Below, in pieces: positions 54,129-63,452 of a stretch of 64,000 bases of DNA. A program made the position numbers and the translations under genes. This stretch comes from Crenothrix polyspora (GTDB taxonomy: Bacteria > Pseudomonadota > Gammaproteobacteria > Methylococcales > Methylomonadaceae), in the NCBI RefSeq assembly GCF_900163755.1, contig NZ_FUKI01000096.1:1-64000 (forward strand), given 5' to 3'. The notes under the pieces were generated by a model that saw nothing but the letters and a program-made list of their open reading frames with translations, ran no database searches and was not told the DNA's origin. Every line of letters starts with the position of its first letter. Position 1 is the first letter of the stretch.

Positions 54129-54235
54129 TATTTATAAATGTTGCGCTGGGTAAAAAGTGACTTCCCTATTTGTTAGAGAAAGCAGGGCAGGAGGCTTGTT
54201 GGCGTGCCAGCCGACACACCAGCAAGCGTTCAGCG

Positions 54236-55216
54236 CTAGAAAACAGCAAAGTTGATAATGGCGGCGGTTTTGCTATCGCGGGTTTCTGAGCGTGATTTAC
54301 CATTGGCACCATCTACGCCAAGCATAGTAATTTCACTCGACTTATTACCGTTAACATCCACGGTGGAGGTGATATTTTTGGGAGTATAGTTTAAGCCTAG
54401 TACGGCAAAATCTTTTAAAGTAACGCCTGTCGCCGCATCTTTAATGCCCACACGCGGTGCGCTGGATTCTGTGTCGATATATAACACAGCAATTTCGGGC
54501 TTGCCATTGCCGTTAATATCCGCCAACGCCACCACACCTAACGGCGGTCTGTCATTGGTTTCAAATGCCATTGTTTTCAGTATTTTTTTGCTACTGCCGT
54601 CTCTGATGTGTACGCTGTGTTTACTGGTTTTGTAATCGACATACAATACAGCCAAATCCGCTGATCTATTACCATTGGTATCCGGCAGTGCAGTAGATGC
54701 AACGACATTGTTGAAACTCCATTCACACACAAAACCTTTTGTTTGCGTGTTGGAATCATATTGGTCGTACCAGGAATAATCATAATAAGAATAGCTGTTG
54801 ATGACTAAATAATCCTCGGTATCTCTGTTTTCGGGTTGGCCATTGTAAAAATGGTTATAATCCCATCGTTCTCCGGTAATCCACTTCCAAGTGCCTTCCA
54901 GTTGCGCATCATTGGCACCCAAAAAATAATAGTCTACTGAGTTTGTCGGCATAATTTTAGTGCCAATAAATGCGTTTTCTTGTTCAGAGGTAATGGTTGC
55001 TAAGTGCCCGCTCAAATTTTCACAGTAAGTTTTGGCATCATTCCAGGTAAATGCCCGATCAAAACGTTGGTAAAAATGGCCATTACCCGCCCACTTTAAT
55101 TTGTTAGTATCTGCTTGTGCATTAACAACACACAGCGCGCTGCTTACCAAAAGCACGCCTGTTGCCCATCGGTTAAATACAGATGCGTTTTTATTATCAA
55201 TCATAGTTTTTTTCAT
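54236..55216 (-). CDS. Exported C-type lectin-like domain protein
   Basis: A signal peptide (ATGVLLVSSALCVVNAQA) is followed by a C-type lectin fold, about residues 42-160: GHFYQRFDRAFTWNDAKTYC, LSGHLATITSEQENAFIG, YFLGANDAQLEGTWKWITGE, a QPEN carbohydrate-site motif (Gln-Pro-Glu-Asn) in FYNGQPENRDTEDY, and the final FVCEWSF. QPEN resembles the EPN/QPD sugar-binding triplets. The rest has three beta-propeller-like or FG-GAP-like repeats (ADLAVLYVDYKTSKHSVHIR, DINGNGKPEIAVLYIDT, VDVNGNKSSEITMLGV). A secreted sugar-binding protein is likely. A family-1 palindrome separates it from the upstream RTX metalloprotease. Confidence 0.85.
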   Translation of the reverse strand: MKKTMIDNKNASVFNRWATGVLLVSSALCVVNAQADTNKLKWAGNGHFYQRFDRAFTWNDAKTYCENLSGHLATITSEQENAFIGTKIMPTNSVDYYFLGANDAQLEGTWKWITGERWDYNHFYNGQPENRDTEDYLVINSYSYYDYSWYDQYDSNTQTKGFVCEWSFNNVVASTALPDTNGNRSADLAVLYVDYKTSKHSVHIRDGSSKKILKTMAFETNDRPPLGVVALADINGNGKPEIAVLYIDTESSAPRVGIKDAATGVTLKDFAVLGLNYTPKNITSTVDVNGNKSSEITMLGVDGANGKSRSETRDSKTAAIINFAVF

Positions 55217-55325
55217 GGGTAGTACTTGCGGGGTAAGTAAGAATGTAAATATCAGTTATGGGCTTGGTTCTTAAAGTGTAGTCATAATCAGTGCTTAGCG
55301 CAAATGCTTAGCGCACTATAAAACC

Positions 55326-55455
55326 TACAGCGTTTTCAATTTAGGACAGTTACAGCTTACCGTTCGTGCTGAGCTTGTCGAAGCATGAACGGCACACTTC
55401 GACAAGCTCAGTGCGAACAGTTACGCTGTAACTATTGAACTGTGAAAACGCTGTA
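55326..55455. repeat. Dispersed palindromic element, family 1, copy D (130 bp)
   Basis: Same ends and core as the copies at 12116-12244 and 50229-50459 (TACAGCGTTTTCAATTTAGG ... TGTGAAAACGCTGTA). It is intact, with both TTCGACAAGCTCAG-type arms, and lies 8 bp after the stop of the RTX metalloprotease. Confidence 0.88.
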
Positions 55456-55462
55456 TATGGCG

Positions 55463-57850
55463 TTAGGCAATTAAAATAGCGCCGGCTAACAATCCGGTGT
55501 GCGTTAAACCGCTGCTGGTTATGCCGGTTAATTCAATCAGTGTATCGATTGCCCCGTCTTGAAATACATAGCTGTTACCCAGTGCATTAAATACGACGCT
55601 ATTACCAACGCTGTGAATATTGGCTTGTACATAGTGCAGTGCATCGGTAAAGTTGCTTTGCGTAATGGTCAGTGCGCTGGTGTAGGTATTGCTGTCATCA
55701 AAGCTAATTAAGCCGTGGCTGATATGGTGGCTCTTTAAAACGCCGGTATGATTCCCCGTTACTTTAGCTACATCTTCGGCAATGTGTGTGCTAGGTAAGT
55801 CCAGCTTATCTACGCTGTTTAAAGCCGCTGTTTGAGTTAGTTTAAAGTCGATGATTTGGTCACGGTGTGCCAGCGTGCTATCGCCCAGCGCAACAATAAC
55901 AGTATCTTGCGCGGCAGTTGCTTCGGTTAGCACATAGCTGTCTTTGCCAAGACCTCCAATGAGTACATCTGTGCCTTCGCCGGCCATCAGTTTATCGTTA
56001 CCGTTATTGCCGGATAATCGATCATTACCTTTGCCACCAGAGAGTATATTAGCCAGCGCGTTACCGGTTAAGGTATCGTTAGCACTGCCGCCTATCGCAT
56101 TTTCAATCAACGTGCCGTGGCCAATAAAAAATTGATTTTTAGCTAAAATACTGGCGGCTTTTGCGCCAACATAATTCCAGCTGCCAGGTTTTAAATCTAT
56201 AGTAACCGCGAGTGTTTGTTTGCTCGCATTAATAGTATCTGTGCCAGCCCCATCCCAGATATAATGTTCGGTAACCGCGTACTGGGTATTGCCCAGCCTT
56301 ACGCTGGGGTTAACACCGAATAAATAATGTATAGTCGCCTTATCAAACAAACCCAAATCAACTGCATAGTATTTGCCAAACTGATAGCTCATTACGGTAT
56401 TGTCGGTGCTGTCTTCAATACCGCCTAAAATAGGTTTTTCAAACAAGTGTTTTAAGCCCAAGGTATGGCCTATTTCGTGTAATAGCGTGCCAAAATGGCC
56501 ATTCAATTTTCCAGAAGCCAGTGACATATCTTGTGTTTTTACATTGATGTGAATATCACTTTCAGGGGGGTAGCTACCATAACCTGCACTGTCTTGAAAA
56601 CCAATAGAACTTAAGTCATCCCGATAAAAACGCATCTTGACATCGGTGCTATCGGGTTTTTCTATAAAGGTAATATTCGCTACAGCGCTGTATTTTGCCA
56701 GGGCTTCTCGTGCTGCGCTTTGCTGTGCAGGGGTGTATGCGGCAAAGTTTTTTAAAGTAGATTGTTGTGCAAAGACAAAGCTGTAGGTAATAATTTGTGC
56801 CTGATTGATACCCAGTTGAGCGCCGCCGTTTAGTAAATTATTTATAAAATAGGGCAGGGGACGCACATGTTTGGCCAAAACGATGGTCTCAATGCTATTA
56901 GGTACCTTGTAATCATCTACCGAAACATAAACGGTATCATTGCCCGCTGCATCATACACGGTGTCTTGTAAATCGGTAATGTAATAGCTGTCATCGCCTT
57001 CACCGCCTACCAGTGTGTCTTTACCAGAGCCGCCCGTTAAGCTGTCGTTGTCAATGCCGCCGTCAAGATAGTCATTACCTGCGCCGCCTATTAGCGTGTC
57101 ATTACTATTACCGCTGTAGATTTTATCATTACCCGATTCGCCTTTTAGCGTATCACGACCTTCATCGCCGATGAGTAAATCATTTCCTGTTCCACCGGAT
57201 AAACTGTCGTCACCTTGTTCACCATACAGTTCATCGTTACCCGTACCACCTTGTAAGTTATCATTACCTTCGCCACCGGCAAGCAGATCATTGCCTGCGC
57301 CGCCACGTAGTGTATCTTTGCCTACAGCACCGTTTATTTGGTCATTACCCGCCAGGCCATCAATGATTTCATTCCAGTCGAAGGCTCCCATGATTTTATC
57401 ATTACCAGCACTGCCTTTTATGGCGGCCAATTTATGGGCAATGGCTTTATCGTCAAACGTCCAGCGTGTGCCATCAGCAAACACAAACTGATCGATTTGA
57501 GTATCCTTGCCAAAAAAATGATACTTAATTACTAACTGATTTGTGCCATAAACCAAGGTTAAGCTGCCTTTGGCCACATCGCGTAGTGCGTGTGTAATAG
57601 CGCTTGGTAATAATTGGCTAAACCGTACGGTATCTATACTATGGTCTTTGTCATAATTTTCAATAATGTCTTTGCCCGTATTTTTCTCAAAAATATAGGT
57701 ATCTGCGCCTTCGCCACCGAATAAAATATCGTTACCCGCGTTACCATTTAAGCTGTCGTTGCCTGCCAAGCCATAAATTTCCTCACTACGCGAGCTGCCT
57801 GTTAAGGTATTGTTGTCAGATGAACCGTGTATTTTTTGAGTACTTGCCAT
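55463..57850 (-). CDS. Serralysin-like RTX metalloprotease
   Basis: The 795-residue protein has the metzincin zinc motif HEIGHTLGLKH at residues 458-468 and a Met-turn VMSY (Met487), so it is an M10 metallopeptidase of the serralysin type. No signal peptide is present, as expected for type I secretion. Unlike classical serralysins, which keep the protease first and RTX repeats last, it has RTX nonapeptides on both sides: about residues 1-300 (GGAGNDLLAGGEGNDNLQG) and 590-650 (LSGNNGNDKLMAGEG). The C-terminal 130 residues form a beta-rich export region ending LLAGAILIA. No exporter gene is in the window. Confidence 0.9.
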   Translation of the reverse strand: MASTQKIHGSSDNNTLTGSSRSEEIYGLAGNDSLNGNAGNDILFGGEGADTYIFEKNTGKDIIENYDKDHSIDTVRFSQLLPSAITHALRDVAKGSLTLVYGTNQLVIKYHFFGKDTQIDQFVFADGTRWTFDDKAIAHKLAAIKGSAGNDKIMGAFDWNEIIDGLAGNDQINGAVGKDTLRGGAGNDLLAGGEGNDNLQGGTGNDELYGEQGDDSLSGGTGNDLLIGDEGRDTLKGESGNDKIYSGNSNDTLIGGAGNDYLDGGIDNDSLTGGSGKDTLVGGEGDDSYYITDLQDTVYDAAGNDTVYVSVDDYKVPNSIETIVLAKHVRPLPYFINNLLNGGAQLGINQAQIITYSFVFAQQSTLKNFAAYTPAQQSAAREALAKYSAVANITFIEKPDSTDVKMRFYRDDLSSIGFQDSAGYGSYPPESDIHINVKTQDMSLASGKLNGHFGTLLHEIGHTLGLKHLFEKPILGGIEDSTDNTVMSYQFGKYYAVDLGLFDKATIHYLFGVNPSVRLGNTQYAVTEHYIWDGAGTDTINASKQTLAVTIDLKPGSWNYVGAKAASILAKNQFFIGHGTLIENAIGGSANDTLTGNALANILSGGKGNDRLSGNNGNDKLMAGEGTDVLIGGLGKDSYVLTEATAAQDTVIVALGDSTLAHRDQIIDFKLTQTAALNSVDKLDLPSTHIAEDVAKVTGNHTGVLKSHHISHGLISFDDSNTYTSALTITQSNFTDALHYVQANIHSVGNSVVFNALGNSYVFQDGAIDTLIELTGITSSGLTHTGLLAGAILIA

Positions 57851-58055
57851 AATCTAAAGTCCTTAACGTGTAATAAATGCCGTCTTGCAGATAAGGCGGG
57901 TACGCCAAAAGTGTAGTTAATGCGTTTTCTTAAAGAGATTTAAACTTGAAAGTTGCGAACAGCATCACAAAAATTAATCCGTCGTGCAATTTAGTTTGCC
58001 TGTGTTAATCTGCTTAATTTTTCAGACCTTTACATATGCATTTAAGGGGTTTTTT

Positions 58056-58613
58056 ATGATTTTCGATGAGGTATTAATCTTGCACAGTCCTAAAACAGCT
58101 ACCGAAATCTGGTTAAAATCTATTGTCATCGCACATAATTTTTGTCCTTTTGCTAAACAAACTGTAACACGTAATAGTATTCGTTTTAGCACGGTAGATG
58201 ATACCGCTACGGATATTTGCTTACAATTGTTAATAGATGAATGCGAACGCCTGGATACCGATGAAACGATTGAAACCAGTTTATTGATTTACAGTACTGC
58301 ATTTGCAGATTTTGAAGATTATCTGGATTTTTTAGCGTATGCGGAGGCGTTGTTAACGCAACAAGGTTATGACGGTATTTATCAGCTCGCCAGCTTTCAT
58401 CCAAATTACTGTTTCGACGGCGCAGAGCTTGACGATCCGGCCAATTACACCAATCGTTCGCCTTATCCTATGCTGCATTTGTTACGCGAAAGCAGTATTG
58501 AACGCGCCTTGATTAACGTAGCTGATCCGGAAAGTATTCCTCAGCAAAATGTCGTCTTAACGCGAAAAATGGGGCTGGCTAAAATGCGAGACTTGTTAGT
58601 AGCGTGTTATTGA
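58056..58613 (+). CDS. DUF1415 family protein
   Basis: The ATG at 58056 (MIFDEVLILHSPKTATEIWL) has AAGGGG before it; the frame is open 24 codons further. The 185-residue product shows the DUF1415 pattern: IVIAHNFCPFAKQTVTRNSI, FADFEDYLDFLAYAEALLTQ, YQLASFHPNYCFDGAELDDPANYTNRSPY, and PMLHLLRESSIERALINVAD. The family is conserved in gammaproteobacteria but its function is unknown; the invariant Cys (CPFA) and the HP motif may form a catalytic or metal site. It is a single gene. Confidence 0.88.
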   Translation: MIFDEVLILHSPKTATEIWLKSIVIAHNFCPFAKQTVTRNSIRFSTVDDTATDICLQLLIDECERLDTDETIETSLLIYSTAFADFEDYLDFLAYAEALLTQQGYDGIYQLASFHPNYCFDGAELDDPANYTNRSPYPMLHLLRESSIERALINVADPESIPQQNVVLTRKMGLAKMRDLLVACY

Positions 58614-58649
58614 TATTTAAGAGGCAGGATAGTTAGACTAAACCGGCTA

Positions 58650-59537
58650 TCACGCTTTGACACCGGCGCTATCGCCACTGATAAATGTCCGGTAACTACG
58701 GGGCGATCGCCCCAGCAATTGGGTAAATGCGCTGGCATCGCCAGTATTGCCCGCATTTAACATGGTGAGTGTATCGCTGCACAAAGGACTGGCCGGAATA
58801 ATATCGCCTATTAAGGCAGACAGTTTTATAACAAATGCAGGAATGTAAACGTGTAAAGCGTGTGAGTGCTGTAATTGTTGCCGATAACTGTCTAACATGC
58901 CGCGCATATCGGTAGCGTCTAGGCCAACGGCAGCAACGGTTTGGCTGTGGGCGTTATCATCTGCAAGCCAGTGTGTAATAGCAGTGCAGATATCATCAAT
59001 ATGTACCGGTTGCATCTGCTGTTTGCCGCCTGCGGGTAAGCTGTGTACGGGTAAACTGGCTAAAAAACGAAACATTTTTGCGCTCACGCCGTCATCTCCG
59101 TAGATAACCGAGGGGCGCAATATCAGATAGCGCAGGGTGTCTGGTAGTGTGTTTAAAAAAGCTTCCGGCGCTCTACGGGTTTGGAAATACGTGGTTTCTA
59201 CACCTTGATCCACACCCAGTGCAGATATCTGCACTAGGCGTTTAACGCCTGCTTGTTGGCACGCTGAAAATAACGCGATAGGCGTTTGCTCATGCACCAA
59301 GGCCATCGGTTGTTTGGCGCTATCACGCAGCACACCAACGGCATTGATTACCACATCAATACCAGTAAGTTTTGCTAGCCACGCTTCTTTGTGGCTGTCT
59401 TTGTTGTAATCTACCGCTATATCATTAGGCTGAGATGGCTTGCGAACGCCGCGTACAACAGTATGTTCTGTTGCGCGTAAGGCGGCTGTTATATGGCGAC
59501 CAACAAAGCCGTTTGCACCACAAATTAATATTTTCAT
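58650..59537 (-). CDS. NAD(P)-binding SDR-like protein
   Basis: The ATG at 59537 (MKILICGANGFVGRHITAAL) has AGGAG upstream. The 295-residue protein is an atypical SDR/NmrA-like Rossmann protein: GANGFVGRHI for NAD(P), VINAVGVLRDS, the LVQISALGVDQ block, and Tyr in TYFQTRRAPEAFL, where the usual YxxxK is TYFQTRR (Tyr and Arg, no Lys), so dehydrogenase activity is doubtful. It resembles the NDUFA9/YfcH-like epimerase group. It is 28 bp downstream of the DCC-family gene, with an operator before that gene, so the two make an operon. Confidence 0.82.
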   Translation of the reverse strand: MKILICGANGFVGRHITAALRATEHTVVRGVRKPSQPNDIAVDYNKDSHKEAWLAKLTGIDVVINAVGVLRDSAKQPMALVHEQTPIALFSACQQAGVKRLVQISALGVDQGVETTYFQTRRAPEAFLNTLPDTLRYLILRPSVIYGDDGVSAKMFRFLASLPVHSLPAGGKQQMQPVHIDDICTAITHWLADDNAHSQTVAAVGLDATDMRGMLDSYRQQLQHSHALHVYIPAFVIKLSALIGDIIPASPLCSDTLTMLNAGNTGDASAFTQLLGRSPRSYRTFISGDSAGVKA

Positions 59538-59565
59538 CATGCACTCCTTGGTAAAACTGGATTGG

Positions 59566-60027
59566 TTATACGGTATCGTTAACAGCGCAACGGCCTTGGT
59601 TACACAAGCGGCTGCGTTTTTCAGCGCGGCGTGCCATGTAGCGTACAAATAACTCAAACAATTGCGCTAAACCAAGCTTAGAAAGTGTTTGCCGGTGTTT
59701 GGCTACAAAGGGATATAACCAGATTCTGGTAATGGGTAAGCGCCAGATTTTAGCCACCGAGTGCATACCTACGGTTTGGTAAATCACTTCAAATGCGCCT
59801 ACGCCGATAAACCACTGGTTATTGGTATCTTGAACATGCAGGCGATTCATCATGTCGACAAGATTAATGTTATTGATCGTACACACGCGGGTATCGAAAT
59901 CTGGTGCAGAGCAATCAATAAGAATTAGCTGGTTATTTACGACATGTCGCTGGATATTTTGCATTTCGCTGCTACATAAGCGGCAAGAAGCATCAAAGTA
60001 AATGGTCAGCGGATAGGTTGGTGTCAT
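59566..60027 (-). CDS. DCC family thiol-disulfide oxidoreductase (DUF393)
   Basis: The 153-residue protein has the DUF393 motif DASCRLCSSE (Asp12, Cys15, Cys18), the DCC signature, then the ILIDCSAPDF-DTRVC region and IGVGAFEVIYQTVGMHSVAK, and a hydrophobic C-terminal helix. DCC proteins are thioredoxin-like; their partners are unknown. It is the first gene of a two-gene operon with the SDR-like gene. A 22-bp inverted repeat (60048-60069), 20 bp before its start, matches the one in front of the GbsR-type gene. Confidence 0.85.
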   Translation of the reverse strand: MTPTYPLTIYFDASCRLCSSEMQNIQRHVVNNQLILIDCSAPDFDTRVCTINNINLVDMMNRLHVQDTNNQWFIGVGAFEVIYQTVGMHSVAKIWRLPITRIWLYPFVAKHRQTLSKLGLAQLFELFVRYMARRAEKRSRLCNQGRCAVNDTV

Positions 60028-60047
60028 GGCATCTCCAGTATTTCAGA

Positions 60048-60069
60048 TATTTCTGTAGTAACAGAAATA
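60048..60069. promoter_or_regulatory. Operator 1: TATTTCTGT-AGTA-ACAGAAATA
   Basis: Perfect 9-bp arms with a 4-nt spacer lie between the DCC gene start (60027, reverse) and the GbsR-type gene end (60086). The same arms occur in the longer inverted repeat at 60633-60660. It is a probable binding site for the GbsR/MarR-type dimer encoded between the two sites. Confidence 0.8.
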
Positions 60070-60085
60070 CATAGGTAAAAAACGG

Positions 60086-60613
60086 TTATCTAAGCAGATT
60101 AAGCATATCTTTGATTTTGCCGCCTAATGTCATCATTTTTAATAAACAACTGGGTTCCAGTTTTAGCATTTGTTCGCCCCAGTTTGAGAGCGACTCCATA
60201 AACCCCAAGGCTTCTTGAATACGTAGCTGCGCTTGCTTATCTTCCTTGTCTAAATCTGAGCTGGCCAAGCATTCGCGTAATAGCACGATAGTAGGATCAA
60301 ATTCCCGCTCCTTGCGTTCTTGTACCACTGTTTTAAATAACTGCCAAACATCGCTGGAGGTGATGAAATGGTCGCGTCTATCACCCATAATATGCACCAC
60401 CTGGATTAAATTCCAGTTTTGTAATTCTTTTAAACTGTTGCTGACATTGGAACGCGCTACCCCTAAAGTATCGGTAATTTCATCCGCAGGCATCGGCTTA
60501 CCTGCGAAGTAGAGCAGGGCATGGATTTGGGCAACCGTGCGGTTAACGCCCCATTTAGAGCCCATTTCTCCCCAATGTAAAACAAATTTTTGTGCGACAG
60601 GATTTAATATCAT
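60086..60613 (-). CDS. GbsR/MarR family transcriptional regulator
   Basis: The 175-residue protein follows the GbsR pattern: NPVAQKFVLHWGEMGSKWGV at the start, winged helix-turn-helix GKPMPADEITDTLGVARSNV and SNSLKELQNWNLIQVVHIMG, and a C-terminal helical domain. GbsR-type regulators bind small molecules (choline in Bacillus). Two matching inverted repeats, one 20 bp upstream of its own start (60633-60660) and one before the downstream DCC gene (60048-60069), suggest that it controls itself and the DCC-SDR pair. The ligand is unknown. Confidence 0.85.
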   Translation of the reverse strand: MILNPVAQKFVLHWGEMGSKWGVNRTVAQIHALLYFAGKPMPADEITDTLGVARSNVSNSLKELQNWNLIQVVHIMGDRRDHFITSSDVWQLFKTVVQERKEREFDPTIVLLRECLASSDLDKEDKQAQLRIQEALGFMESLSNWGEQMLKLEPSCLLKMMTLGGKIKDMLNLLR

Positions 60614-60632
60614 GACACGATTATAGACCTTC

Positions 60633-60660
60633 TTTTATTTCTGTCAATACAGAAATAAAA
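60633..60660. promoter_or_regulatory. Operator 2: TTTTATTTCTGT-CAAT-ACAGAAATAAAA
   Basis: Perfect 12-bp arms with a 4-nt spacer, 20 bp upstream of the regulator gene. The inner 9 bp of each arm (TATTTCTGT and ACAGAAATA) are identical to operator 1, with the same spacer length, so autoregulation is likely. Confidence 0.82.
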
Positions 60661-60883
60661 GAATTTTGTGGTATTAATTATCAGCATGGTTTTATCGGTA
60701 CATTGAATGGGTTTAGCGCAAAACAGTAGAATTAGTGCCTGTACCCGATCAAAATATTTTTAGCCATTGTGCGCTAGTTTTGTAAGAATTGTCGGCGTTA
60801 TTGTCAATGAAAGCTTAAACTTTTATGGGCTATATCTGCTATGATGATAGGTTTTATTTATAACTTATTACATAAGGATACCA

Positions 60884-61198
60884 ATGCCAGAATTTAATAA
60901 TGTCTCTGTGGTTAAAAAAGCCAATGTATATTTTGGTGGTAATGTCAGTAGTCGCACTATTCGCTTTGCCGATGGTTCGGTTAAAACTTTGGGCTTCATG
61001 TTGCCAGGCGAATACATCTTTAACACCGCAGATAAAGAGTTAATGGAAATTATTGACGGTGAGCTCGATGTATTACTACCTGGCACAGATGCTTGGCTAA
61101 GCGTATCAGGTGGCCAAGCCTTTGATGTGCCTGCCAATGCAAAATTTACCGTGAATATTAAAACGGCCACCGATTATTGCTGTTCTTTTATAAAATAA
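60884..61198 (+). CDS. ppnP: Pyrimidine/purine nucleoside phosphorylase PpnP
   Basis: PpnP phosphorolyses a range of ribonucleosides. The 104-residue cupin has the whole family pattern: [60 protein letters not shown], and [20 protein letters not shown]. It is a single-domain protein of usual length, formerly DUF1255/YaiE. The NYN-domain gene starts 21 bp later on the same strand, so the two are probably cotranscribed. Confidence 0.93.
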   Translation: MPEFNNVSVVKKANVYFGGNVSSRTIRFADGSVKTLGFMLPGEYIFNTADKELMEIIDGELDVLLPGTDAWLSVSGGQAFDVPANAKFTVNIKTATDYCCSFIK

Positions 61199-61219
61199 CC
61201 CCGCTTACAGCGAGTTAAT

Positions 61220-61693
61220 ATGGAACGGGTGGCTATTTTTGTCGATGTACAGAATATTTACTACACGGTAAAACAGCGTTATCAACGCCATTTTAATTAC
61301 CAGGCTTTCTGGGATCTGGCCACAAACAATAAAGACGTTGTGGCCGCATTTGCCTACGCTATTGATAAAAACGATAGCAAGCAGCAAGCTTTTCAGCAGA
61401 TACTCAGAAACATCGGGTTTGTTGTTAAATTAAAACCCTATATTCAACGCAGTGACGGCTCTGCCAAAGGCGATTGGGATGTGGGCATTACTTTGGATGT
61501 GATTGAATATGCACCCAAAGTAGATAGCGTTATTTTGCTATCCGGCGATGGCGACTTCGATATGCTACTGCACAAAGTGAACACAGGATACCAGATTGCT
61601 AGCGAAGTATACGGTGTGCCATTGTTGACAGCACCGTCACTGATAAGCGCCGCCAGTCAGTTTATTGCGATTGATGATAAATTACTTTTGTAA
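61220..61693 (+). CDS. NYN domain protein (LabA/DUF88-like ribonuclease)
   Basis: The 157-residue protein has the PIN-like NYN pattern: VAIFVDVQNIYYTVKQRYQR with the first Asp, KGDWDVGITLDVIEY, VILLSGDGDFDMLLHKVNTG with the Asp triad, and VYGVPLLTAPSLISAASQF. NYN domains are metal-dependent nucleases acting on RNA. The gene follows ppnP by 21 bp. A joint role in nucleotide or RNA turnover is plausible, but not shown. The 210 bp after it, before nrdR, hold no gene. Confidence 0.9.
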   Translation: MERVAIFVDVQNIYYTVKQRYQRHFNYQAFWDLATNNKDVVAAFAYAIDKNDSKQQAFQQILRNIGFVVKLKPYIQRSDGSAKGDWDVGITLDVIEYAPKVDSVILLSGDGDFDMLLHKVNTGYQIASEVYGVPLLTAPSLISAASQFIAIDDKLLL

Positions 61694-61905
61694 CAGACAA
61701 TTATCAAATACTACTTTAACGGACGGCCTGATGCTCATAACCTCAGTGCGTTGAATATTTAAATATATGTGATATATATGTTACCAAGGTTTTGAAAATT
61801 TACAATAATGTGCTTTTAGATAATCAAGCCCTTAACGTTTTATAAAAAGTAGTAATAAGTTTTTAGAAACTCAAAATTTAGCGCGTGGTTGCGCAGTGCA
61901 AAATT

Positions 61906-62358
61906 ATGCGATGTCTGTTTTGTGGGGTACAGGATACACGAGTGCTCGATTCCAGACTGACGAATGAAGGCGACCAAGTTCGTCGTCGACGTGAATGTAA
62001 TGTCTGCAAAGAGCGCTTTACCACCTTTGAGGTGGCGGAATTAACAATGCCCCGCATTGTTAAACGCGATGGCGTACGCGAACATTTTGATGAACAAAAA
62101 CTTCGTTCAGGCATGCTCAAGGCACTGGAAAAGCGCCCTGTAGACAGCGATGCTATTGAAGATGCTATTAATAGGCTTAAAAAACAATTAATGGCCGCTG
62201 GTGAGCGAGAAATTTCAACGCATGCTTTAGGCGAAAAAGTCATGAAAGAATTAAGTGCCCTCGATCACGTCGCCTTTGTACGCTTTGCCTCAGTTTACCG
62301 TAGCTTTCAAGATGTCAGCGAATTTACTGACATGATTGAACATTTGCAAAAAAAATGA
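61906..62358 (+). CDS. nrdR: Transcriptional repressor NrdR
   Basis: NrdR represses ribonucleotide reductase genes when dATP is high. The ATG at 61906 ([20 protein letters not shown]) gives 150 residues; the frame is open 7 codons further. The zinc ribbon is CLFC at the start with [12 protein letters not shown], and an ATP-cone follows ([20 protein letters not shown]). The next gene, ribD, overlaps its stop by 4 bp (ATGA). nrdR-ribD-ribE is a common gene order in gammaproteobacteria. Confidence 0.95.
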   Translation: MRCLFCGVQDTRVLDSRLTNEGDQVRRRRECNVCKERFTTFEVAELTMPRIVKRDGVREHFDEQKLRSGMLKALEKRPVDSDAIEDAINRLKKQLMAAGEREISTHALGEKVMKELSALDHVAFVRFASVYRSFQDVSEFTDMIEHLQKK

Positions 62359-63440
62359 AGCCCGCACAAGATGCTCTGTATATGGCAAGAGCGCTGGTTT
62401 TAGCCAGCAAGGGCATATACAGCAGCGATCCTAATCCGCGTGTTGGTTGTGTGTTAGTCAAAGATAATACGATTATTGGCGAAGGTTGGCATGTTAAAGC
62501 GGGGCAAGCACATGCTGAGGTTGTCGCGTTAAATAACACGGTTAATGCCAAAGGGGCGACCGCGTATGTCAGTTTGGAGCCGTGTAGCCATTATGGCCGC
62601 ACCCCACCTTGCGCCGATGCCTTAATCACAGCGGGGGTGAGTCGTGTTGTCGTTGCTATGCAAGATCCCAATCCGTTAGTTGCAGGGCAAGGCCTTAAAA
62701 AACTGCGCGAGGCCGGTATCGAGGTGAGTTGCGGTATCTTGCAAGACGATGCTGAACGTTTAAATCGGGGCTTTATCAGTCGAATGACACAGCAGCGCCC
62801 GTTTATACGCAGCAAATTAGCTATGAGCTTGGATGGTCGTACGGCATTGGCCTCGGGCGAAAGCAAATGGATTACCTCAGCAGAATCACGACGCGACGTT
62901 CATCGGTTGCGGGCAGAAAGTTCGGCTATTTTAACCGGTATTAATACCGTATTGGCTGATAACCCAACACTGAATGCACGGGTAGATTTTGATGCCGAGC
63001 AGCCAATCAGAGTCGTACTCGACTCGCAACTCAAAATGCCAGTGGACGCGCAATTAATTAATACGCCTGGCCGCTGTTTAATTTTAACCTGCTCTCCCAA
63101 CAGCATTAAACAACAGGCTTTAGAAAACGCTGGTTTTGAGGTGTTTTGCATAGACAGTCACAATGGCCGACTTAATTTAACAGCTGTTATGACTTTTTTG
63201 GCCAAGCAGCACATTAATAATCTATTGATTGAAGCCGGTGCCATTTTAAACGGCGCTCTACTGGCCGCCAATTTGCTTGATGAACTTGTCGTTTATATGG
63301 CTCCCAATATTTTAGGCGACCAAGGTCGCGGTTTGTTTACACTGCCCACGCTGCACAGCATGGCCGATAAAAAAATGCTCCATCTCCGTGATGTCAGAGC
63401 CGTAGGTACTGACATAAGATTAACCCTGACCCCGCGCTAG
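62355..63440 (+). CDS. ribD: Riboflavin biosynthesis deaminase/reductase RibD
   Basis: RibD deaminates and then reduces the pyrimidine intermediate of riboflavin synthesis. The N-terminal deaminase has the zinc motif [11 protein letters not shown] and [19 protein letters not shown] (zinc His and Cys). The C-terminal reductase has [20 protein letters not shown], a Thr/Glu-rich region and [20 protein letters not shown]. At 361 residues it is a normal bifunctional enzyme. It overlaps nrdR by 4 bp and is 12 bp before ribE. Confidence 0.96.
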   Translation: MKPAQDALYMARALVLASKGIYSSDPNPRVGCVLVKDNTIIGEGWHVKAGQAHAEVVALNNTVNAKGATAYVSLEPCSHYGRTPPCADALITAGVSRVVVAMQDPNPLVAGQGLKKLREAGIEVSCGILQDDAERLNRGFISRMTQQRPFIRSKLAMSLDGRTALASGESKWITSAESRRDVHRLRAESSAILTGINTVLADNPTLNARVDFDAEQPIRVVLDSQLKMPVDAQLINTPGRCLILTCSPNSIKQQALENAGFEVFCIDSHNGRLNLTAVMTFLAKQHINNLLIEAGAILNGALLAANLLDELVVYMAPNILGDQGRGLFTLPTLHSMADKKMLHLRDVRAVGTDIRLTLTPR

Positions 63441-63452
63441 CAGGAGGTATTT

